Source: Phoronis ovalis (lineage: Eukaryota > Phoronida > Phoronidae). Taken from it: a stretch of 10,053 bases of DNA. The notes beneath the pieces were generated by a model. The model had not been told where the DNA came from. It ran no database searches and was given only the letters and a program-made list of their open reading frames with translations. The DNA lies in assembly GCA_028565635.1 (NCBI GenBank), contig JAOXYB010008567.1, positions 1 to 10,053 on the forward strand, read 5' to 3'. Position numbers and translations under genes: made by a program. This document shows, in pieces, positions 1 to 10,053 of the stretch (the first letter of the stretch is position 1; each line of letters begins with the position of its first letter).

Positions 1-3713
<3,713 letters not shown>

Positions 3714-5049
3714 AATCATACAAATGCACGAATCACACGCGCACATCCGTTTCAGTACATGTATTGTGCTGCACGTATTTATAACGCTTCATATTATTCT
3801 GAACTGTTTCTAGTCATAACATGGTACTTGTATTCTATTAGTTCATTTCCTACTTTAAAATAATACTATAGTTTTTAAAAGTTGTTATAGACTCTTCTCA
3901 TGCACAGCTGTTCCAGTCTCCCCCCCCCTAATACTACATGTGCAAACCAAGCATACAATCAATATGAATTATAACAAACTTATCAAAATTAAAAATAATT
4001 GTTAGGTTTAGAATTTTTTTGCTACTGATATGATATATAATATAGTAGAATACATGCAATCAAAAGGTTCTTTTCTAAAATTTTGTTTCCTGATTTTTTC
4101 AAGTCGGATAAACCTTTATTTATAGTGTGATTGATTGGTAGTTTGCACCTGTATAAAAACAGGAAGTAGAGGGTAAATCAACTGATGGAATAGCTGTGAG
4201 AAGACTCTATTGGGTTGTTATATGCTATATTTTTAAATAGCTTTTTACTAATTAAGATAATTTTGATCAGGAAATCTAAGGGAACAAAAAGATGTAACCA
4301 ACTCGAAAATGGAAGATTTTAACGAGGTTTATTGTTGTCATTTGATGTTGTTTGTTTATTGAATAAAGCAGTGTTCAGTTGGTAACAATGTTTTATATTG
4401 GTCATCCATGCTTTGGCAGATCCTAGAGTTTTTATGTAACTGTAATTGTCATAAGTGACACTATGATCAAAATTCATGGTTGAATAATCCAATGAAAGAT
4501 AGAAATATACTTTGTAAAGTAAAGGAGGCAAGTACCGTTTCTTGGAACTATAAACTGCTTGCAAAATTTTGGATTGTTAAATGAAATGATAAAGTAACAG
4601 ACGGTATACATTTTTGGAAAGGAAGTAACTTGCTTGAAAACTAGGAAACTACTTTCCTCTCTGACGCATGATTATCTTATCAACAAGGGGACCTTTTGGG
4701 TAAATACTCACTAAAACACGAAAAGTCCTACTAATATACACATACGAAGTGAATGTTACCCAAATTAACAGCGTCTCAGATTTTTAAAACTGCTTTATTC
4801 CCTTCACAATTTTAGTCGGAAGTTTATTTTTGACACCCTGTATATATAGAAGCAAATCATTTAACAAGGCTATGATGAGAATCATCAGAAAAAGCTGCCT
4901 AAATTGGGATAATTTATAAATTTTAAAAAGGTAAAAAGATTTTGTCCGTAAAAAGTATCCTTTGATAACACAAGCTTTAATTTTTATGTTCATCCACATA
5001 GTAGCTGGGCATATACATGTAGTCATGAAGGCGTCGTATTCGTTGTCCC
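3714..5049 (+). other. Ldh 3' UTR and intergenic spacer
   Basis: There is no convincing coding sequence on either strand; short open frames here show no domain or composition signal. The stretch is AT-rich, with a run of nine C near 3921-3929. It should contain the LDH 3' UTR, with candidate cleavage signals ATTAAA at 3988-3993 and AATAAA at 4362-4367. Confidence 0.6.
4362..4367 (+). terminator. candidate Ldh polyadenylation signal AATAAA
   Basis: The first canonical AATAAA noticed downstream of the LDH stop, about 650 nt after it, is followed by a GT-rich stretch (GTGTTCAGTTGG and TGTTTTATATTGG). An earlier variant ATTAAA at 3988-3993 is the alternative. Either is only a motif match. Confidence 0.35.
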
Positions 5050-6605
5050 AACTGTCCTTTGTCTTGCAATAACAACTTCAGTTTTTACCCGATCCGCTTT
5101 AGTATTTGGTACAGGGTAAATACAAGTCAAAGGACAGATCTGTTTCTTTTGACCTAGTTTACTTCCAATATGGCCCACTGGCAGCCATGTTTGTTCCCAA
5201 GAGAGCATGTCGCGTGATGTCTACAGCTGCAGATCAAGCACTGTCTGGAGGATTCAAAGGTGGTTTTTAGAAGACCATAGGTTGGTTGGTGGGCATAATA
5301 GGTTAGGTGACATTTTAAAATAACCTTGAGAAGTAGGTCAAAAGCTGGTGCATAACACTTTCTTTGTCTTTCAATAACTGCTTCAGTTTTTATCCAATCA
5401 GCTTCAGATTCGGTACAGGTTACATATATTGAACCGGATTACTTCAATATGGCTGACTGGTGGCAATGTTATTTTTCGAGATTGTACATTGTAATAACAG
5501 CTTCAGTTTTTATCCATCAGCTTCATATTCGGCGGAGAGTAAGTGCAAGTCAAAATACAGTTTAGGCATAATTTTGACCTGGATTATGGCCAACTAGTAG
5601 CCACCTTTGTTCCCTACAGGGCATGTCACGTTGCGTCTGTAGCAGCAAAGATGAAGTGCTACTTGGACGATTCAAATGTGGTTCTGAGAAGGACACAGGT
5701 TGATGGATGTAACAGACTAGGTGACATTTTAAAATGGACCTTTAAAAGTACGAATCTTCGACATTTTATGCTGTGCATAACACTATCTGGCTTGCAACAA
5801 ATGCTTCAGTTTTTAATCAATCAGCTTCATATTCAGTACAGATTAAATACAGGCCAAAGTGCAGGTCAGTTATACTTTTGACCAGGATTAATTCTAAGAT
5901 GGCCAACTGACAGCCATGTTTGTTCTCGAGAGGGCATGTCACGTTGTGTCTATAACCGAAGACAAAGCGCTGCCTGGATGTTATGGGTTGGTGGGCGTAA
6001 TAGGCTAGGTGATATTTTAAAATGACCTTGAGAAGTAGGATAAATACAGTTCAGAGTACACGTCAGTTATAATTTTGACCTGGATCATTTGGCAAGATGG
6101 CCGACTGGCAACCATGTTGGTTCTTGAGATTGTACGTCACAATAATAACTTCAATTTTATCTGATCACCTTCATATTCGGTACAGCGTAAGTACATGTCA
6201 CAATTACAGGTCAGGTACAATTTTGACCTGGATTACTTCAAACATGGCCGACTGATGGCATTTTTGTTCCCGAGAGGGCATGTCACATTGCTTCTATAGC
6301 CGCAAAGATGAAGCACTACCTGGGCGATTCAAATGAGGCTCTAAGTTTGGTGGACATAATGGGCTGGGTGACAATTTAAAATGACCTTCAGAAGTAGGTC
6401 AAATGCCAATTCGAATCTTTGACATTTTTGCTGCGCGTTTCAACATGGTATTACTTTCAACAAGGCTAACTGGCAGCCATCTTTGTTCCCAAGAGAGCTT
6501 GTCACTGCATCTATAGTCGCAAAGACGAAGCGCTGCCTGGACAAATGAAAGGTGGTTCTAAGAAGGCGATATGTTGGTGGGCGTATTAGGCTAGGTGACT
6601 CTACT
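5050..6605. repeat. degenerate satellite-like array of long and short units
   Basis: A block like ATGGCCGACTGGCAGCCAT followed by TTTGTTCCCGAGAGGGCATGTCAC recurs at about 5170, 5449, 5586, 5899, 6097, 6244 and 6462 (spacings 279, 137, 313, 198, 147 and 218). A second block, CTTCAGTTTTTATCCAATCA and relatives followed by CTTCATATTCGGTACAG, recurs at 5076, 5381, 5501, 5804 and 6149. A third, GACATTTTAAAATGACCTTG followed by AGAAGTAGG, recurs at 5309, 5723, 6011 and 6370. Order within a unit is constant, so these are deleted versions of a unit of about 310 bp. The array stops abruptly in mid-unit near 6600. No coding capacity is conserved between copies. It may be a satellite or a dispersed invertebrate repeat expanded locally. 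Confidence 0.85.
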
Positions 6606-7134
6606 TTCTAGAAACAAAGAATGCAAAGGGTAACTTAAAGCTGATTGTAAATATTCAATAACTTCACACATTATACAACACATACATGAAAAATACTATT
6701 AAATATGCAACGTGTCAACAGTAAATGATATATGTTCTGTCAAACCAAGTTGCTGGTATCGGAGAAGAAAACTGCTATTAATAGTGTACATATTATGGTT
6801 GCAAAATATAAAAAATATCGTAGCACATATAACAAACTATAAGCAAGTAGACACCATGATGAGTGTCGTGTATCAAGTTTTAACTGTGCAAATCAAAAAT
6901 ATAAGAAAATGTGATGCGAATAGAAAAGGATATAAATATTTACATGGTTTCAGTACAAAGTAATTTCTTTAACTATCGGTGTTCATTTGGTTCCACTTAT
7001 CTTAATCAGAGCCCTCATTTTCAAAATTTCTTTTTATTATTCAAAGTCTCATATTCTCATAATCGACGACCCTCTTTCTTTAAAGTATGTAAAATATATT
7101 CTTCAAATCTTTAACTTTAGGGTTATCAGCATCA
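6606..7134 (-). other. spacer and 3' UTR of the nucleotidyltransferase-TPR gene
   Basis: AT-rich sequence between the repeat array and the minus-strand stop codon. Overlapping short plus-strand open frames here (about 6712-7172) lack recognisable features. The part next to 7135 is presumably 3' UTR of the minus-strand gene. Confidence 0.6.
7033..7038 (-). terminator. candidate polyadenylation signal AATAAA for the TPR gene
   Basis: On the minus strand AATAAA occurs here, about 97 nt beyond the TAA stop, a usual distance for a short 3' UTR. It is a motif match only. Confidence 0.45.
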
Positions 7135-9957
7135 TTATTGTAAATACTTATTCATTTCTAGTGCCTGTGTAAGGTATCCTATAGCATTGCCAATGTCACA
7201 TTGTTTGAAACAGATTACTGCCAAGTTACCTAATGAACAGGCAACATCAGGATTAAAACTATCACCATGAATATGTCGGTTCATCTGTAAGGATTGTTGG
7301 TGATATGTCAATGCATTGTCATAGTTACCTTCTGCTTGATAGGCTGTGGCTATATTATTCAATGAGTGGGCAACTTTAGGATGAGCACCAGCACCATGTA
7401 TCTGTCTGTTCATCTGTAAGGATTGTTCATAACATGCCAATGCTTTGTCATAGTCACCTTTCGCTTGATAGATTCCTGCCATGTTATCCAATGAATCGGC
7501 AGTATCGGGATGAGCTTCCTTACCATGTAATTGCCTCCTCATCTGTAATGATTGCTGATGATATGTTATTGCATTGTCAAAGTCACCTTGTGCGTAATAG
7601 ACCAATGCTATATTATTCAATGAGCATGCAATATCAGGATGAGCACCACCACCACCACGTATCTGTCTGTGCATCTGTAATGCTTCCTCGTTATACTTCA
7701 ATGCATTGTCATAGTCACCTCGTATGTGAAGGATTGTTGCTGCAGTATTTAATGAACAAGCAACATCAGCATGGGAACTATCACCATGTATATGTCTGTT
7801 CATCTGTAGTGATTGCTGGTTATATGTCATTGCTTCGTCATATTTCCTTTGTTCTCTATAGACTCCTGCTAAATCATTCAATGTGCAGGCAATATTAGGA
7901 TGAGCACCATCACCATGTATCTCCTTCCTCATCTGTAATGATTGCTGCAAATGTGTCACTGCATTGTCATATTCACCTTTTTTGTAATAGATGCGGGCTA
8001 TGCTAATCAATAAATCTGCAACACAAGTATGAGCGCTATCGCCATGTATATGTCTGCTCATATGTAATGACTGCTGCAGATATGTCATTGCATTGTCATA
8101 GTCACCATGTGAGAAATAGGCTGATGCCATATTACTTAACGAGTTGGCAACATCAGGATGAGCCCCATCACCACTTATCTGTCTCCTCATCATTAATGAT
8201 TGTCGGTGATATGTCATTTCATTGTTATAGTCACCCTTTTCTTTATAGACTGATGCTATATTACTCAATGCAGTGGCAACATCAGGATGAGCAGCCTCAC
8301 CAAGTACCTGCCTGTTCATCTGTAACGATTGCTGGTAATAAGACATTGCTTTGTCATAGTCACCTTGTGCCTTGTAGACGCCTGCCACATTATTCAACGA
8401 ACGGGCAACATTAGGAGAAGCGCCATTACCTTGTATCTCTCTCTTCATCTGTAACGATTGCTGATGATATGTCATTGCATTGTCATAGTCACCCCGTGCC
8501 TGATAGACACCTGCTATATTATTCAAAGAAGCGGCAACATCAGCATGAGCACAATCACTATGCACATGTCTTAGCATTTGTAAAGACTGCTGGAAACAAG
8601 CCATTGCACTGTCGTAGTCACTTTGTGCACTGTACACATCTGCTATATCATTCAACGAGCAGGCAACTTCACGATTAACACCATCATCCATCTGTTTCCT
8701 CACCTTTAGTGACTGCTGGTGATAGCTCATTGCCTTGTCATAGTCACCTTGATTAGCAACCACAGAGCCTATTCTAGATAACAAACGAGCATGCTTTAGC
8801 TCACTTGCATCTTTTGCAACTTTGCTTAATGCTATCTTAAGCACCTCAAAAGCATTATCGTACCTGAGAAGTTTGTTATAAATAACTCCTTGCACTTCTT
8901 CGTTTGCATCATAAAGTGAGCTATGTGGCAGAACATTGTTAATGTTCTTATCTTCATCTAGACACTCTATTAAAGGTAATACAGTAAAGTAATATCTAAA
9001 AATGAGATCAAAAAAATCAATATAATGTACTTTCTTTCCATGAGACACTTGTGGATTTAAAGATTGTTGCAAAAGGCTGATATCTTCTTTCTGTCCACTA
9101 TTTTTTATGTACGTCTTTAACCTCATGAGCACTGCCACAGTAACTGCCATCTGTAAGTTATGGCACCCCGTCTGTGAGATTAGGCCACGTGTCATCATTT
9201 CTTCAAGTACTTCCCAAGGAATATTACAACTTAGGTTATAAATTAATTTAAAACTGTTAGTAATAATAGTTGGAAGTCGGTAAATTTCTTTTTTAACATT
9301 CTGCAAAGCGATTTCTCTATTCGGTTTATGTAATGTTAATTTTTCCTCGTATTCTGTCATGTCAGATTTCAGCATTTCCAGCCCATGTTGTTTCATTGCT
9401 TCGTCATTACCTGCTTCTGTGCAAAGTTGAATAAAATGATCCAAAAGCTTGTGGTTGCCGTCAATAAATGTAACAGTTCTTAGTATTTCTGCCAAATGAT
9501 ACCCCTCTTTTGCAGAAGCATCTACTCCAAGATACTTAGCCATGTTATCTGGTGTTTGTATCAGTTCGATTCCTGCTTTGTTAAGCCTGTCAGGTCTTCC
9601 TACGGGTGTTTTGCATGCCCATGGCATTGCTCCATCTAAACAGAATCCATTAATAGTAACAGAGTCAAAAAACCAACTACCATTTTTAGAATCAAAATCA
9701 TTTAAAGTTTTAATACCTACTGCTGGCAATGGTGTTTCCCCCAGATTTAGTACAAACAGATGAAATAGATTAGTTAGATTCCGAAAATATTGAATATCAC
9801 TCTCTTCATTTTCAATCAGAATCATATATTCCAAATCAGAATAAGGTGTCATTTCTTCACGTGCAAGGGAACCCAAACCAACAACAACAAACAGTTGAGG
9901 AGCCGGACCTAGAATACTGTAACATTTTAATAAAATGTCTCCAATAATTGTTTTCAT
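7135..9957 (-). CDS. DUF294/GlnD-like nucleotidyltransferase fused to ~13 kinesin-light-chain-type TPRs
   Basis: 940 residues with no intron. Residues about 15-125 form a polymerase-beta-type nucleotidyltransferase head: GLGSLAREEMTPYSDLEY (27-44) fits the family pattern Gly-Ser, ten residues, Asp-x-Glu, giving metal ligands D41 and E43. The third carboxylate is less clear (D98 or D108). Residues about 215-285 (KKEIYRLP, then WEVLEEMMTRGLIS and MRLKTY) resemble the helical DUF294_C region that follows this head in bacteria. From about 386 to 934 come TPRs marked by GDYD-like turns at 404, 446, 489, 532, 575, 618, 661, 704, 747, 791, 834, 877 and 920, a 43-residue period. A decayed TPR lies near 350-380. 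No signal peptide or membrane helix is apparent. It probably acts as a cytoplasmic protein-binding scaffold that may transfer a nucleotide; substrate unknown. The ATG at 9957 is the first after an in-frame TAG (9970-9972), but the true 5' end may lie upstream. The domain calls are pattern-based. Confidence 0.88.
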   Translation of the reverse strand: MKTIIGDILLKCYSILGPAPQLFVVVGLGSLAREEMTPYSDLEYMILIENEESDIQYFRNLTNLFHLFVLNLGETPLPAVGIKTLNDFDSKNGSWFFDSVTINGFCLDGAMPWACKTPVGRPDRLNKAGIELIQTPDNMAKYLGVDASAKEGYHLAEILRTVTFIDGNHKLLDHFIQLCTEAGNDEAMKQHGLEMLKSDMTEYEEKLTLHKPNREIALQNVKKEIYRLPTIITNSFKLIYNLSCNIPWEVLEEMMTRGLISQTGCHNLQMAVTVAVLMRLKTYIKNSGQKEDISLLQQSLNPQVSHGKKVHYIDFFDLIFRYYFTVLPLIECLDEDKNINNVLPHSSLYDANEEVQGVIYNKLLRYDNAFEVLKIALSKVAKDASELKHARLLSRIGSVVANQGDYDKAMSYHQQSLKVRKQMDDGVNREVACSLNDIADVYSAQSDYDSAMACFQQSLQMLRHVHSDCAHADVAASLNNIAGVYQARGDYDNAMTYHQQSLQMKREIQGNGASPNVARSLNNVAGVYKAQGDYDKAMSYYQQSLQMNRQVLGEAAHPDVATALSNIASVYKEKGDYNNEMTYHRQSLMMRRQISGDGAHPDVANSLSNMASAYFSHGDYDNAMTYLQQSLHMSRHIHGDSAHTCVADLLISIARIYYKKGEYDNAVTHLQQSLQMRKEIHGDGAHPNIACTLNDLAGVYREQRKYDEAMTYNQQSLQMNRHIHGDSSHADVACSLNTAATILHIRGDYDNALKYNEEALQMHRQIRGGGGAHPDIACSLNNIALVYYAQGDFDNAITYHQQSLQMRRQLHGKEAHPDTADSLDNMAGIYQAKGDYDKALACYEQSLQMNRQIHGAGAHPKVAHSLNNIATAYQAEGNYDNALTYHQQSLQMNRHIHGDSFNPDVACSLGNLAVICFKQCDIGNAIGYLTQALEMNKYLQ
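7156..8802 (-). repeat. 129-bp coding tandem repeat (TPR array)
   Basis: The TPR part of the gene is a tandem DNA repeat of about 12.5 units, each 129 bp. Two departures are one 126-bp spacing (between turns at residues 404 and 446) and one 132-bp unit with an extra Gly codon in a GGGG run (residues 768-771, near 7645-7656, a CAC repeat on the plus strand). The consensus of a unit is SLNNIAxVYxAQGDYDNAMT, then YHQQSLQMRRQIHGDGAHPDVA. The last unit (from about residue 906) is diverged and serves as a cap. The repetition also creates long meaningless frames on the plus strand. Confidence 0.92.
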
Positions 9958-10053
9958 ACCCTCGGCAATCTAGTGACATAATTTCCTTGTATTTTGAATA
10001 ACCAATTTCTCTTGGATAATTCGAATTTCATCTGTGTTATCTTTTGAATAATT
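9958..10053 (-). other. upstream continuation of the TPR gene frame with an in-frame TAG
   Basis: Read on the minus strand in the frame of the gene, this stretch is open from the window edge down to TAG at 9970-9972, then reads IAEG straight into the annotated Met. The upstream residues, ending EIRIIQEKLVIQNTRKLCH, look helical, and their hydrophobic spacing runs on through IAEGMKTIIGDIL. It could be 5' UTR, coding sequence broken by a nonsense codon, or an intron ending in TAG with the exon starting at ATT (9969). Confidence 0.4.

Noticed and set aside
3714-3863. Possible readthrough extension of LDH past TAG (49 open codons to TAA at 3861)
   Set aside because: The residues show no LDH or targeting pattern and end TLK, not a PTS1. 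This open length is not surprising, and the protein already ends in SKL.
5543-5881. 112-residue plus-strand open frame inside the satellite-like array
   Set aside because: Other copies of the unit do not keep the frame, and no domain is recognisable; it is a chance opening in repeat DNA.
7434-8678. Plus-strand frames of 154, 115 and 69 residues rich in His, Ser and Met
   Set aside because: They are antisense shadows of the 129-bp TPR repeat; a repeat length divisible by three keeps an antisense frame open.

Overview
The window looks like nuclear DNA from an invertebrate animal. It is AT-rich, and it carries an intron-containing lactate dehydrogenase gene with canonical GT-AG splice sites, mobile-element and satellite-like repeats, and a large gene for a tetratricopeptide-repeat (TPR) protein of a kind seen in gene-rich invertebrate families. 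The lactate dehydrogenase residues resemble protostome enzymes (for example LDSSRFRF and [13 protein letters not shown]), but the phylum cannot be fixed from this window alone.

Positions 1-3713 (+ strand) hold the 3' part of an L-lactate dehydrogenase (LDH) gene. Six coding blocks (1-67, 505-567, 1003-1176, 1574-1691, 2307-2430, 3540-3713) join in one frame to give 239 residues. They contain every substrate and catalytic residue of the family that falls in this part of the protein. The 5' exons, with the Rossmann NAD motif, lie before position 1. The protein ends in Ser-Lys-Leu just after the normal LDH C-terminus. That is a canonical peroxisomal targeting signal (PTS1) and the most striking feature of this gene.

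The last LDH intron (2431-3539) carries two structures. One is a degenerate array of about ten 32-bp units. The other is a 247-bp foldback transposable element (MITE) with 40-bp perfect inverted ends and an exact 9-bp target-site duplication.

Positions 3714-7134 hold no convincing gene. The first part is probably LDH 3' UTR and spacer. From about 5050 to 6600 there is a degenerate satellite-like array built from long (about 280-310 bp) and short (about 140 bp) versions of one unit.

Positions 7135-9957 (- strand) encode a 940-residue intronless open frame, convergent with LDH. It has an N-terminal DUF294/GlnD-like nucleotidyltransferase domain, a helical DUF294_C-like region, and about 13 kinesin-light-chain-type TPRs with a 43-residue (129-bp) period. 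Upstream of its ATG the same frame continues to the window edge, interrupted by one TAG. The gene may therefore start upstream, by splicing or with a nonsense mutation. The two genes show no evident functional link. LDH handles pyruvate/lactate and NADH, while the TPR protein is probably a protein-binding scaffold carrying a nucleotide-transferring head.
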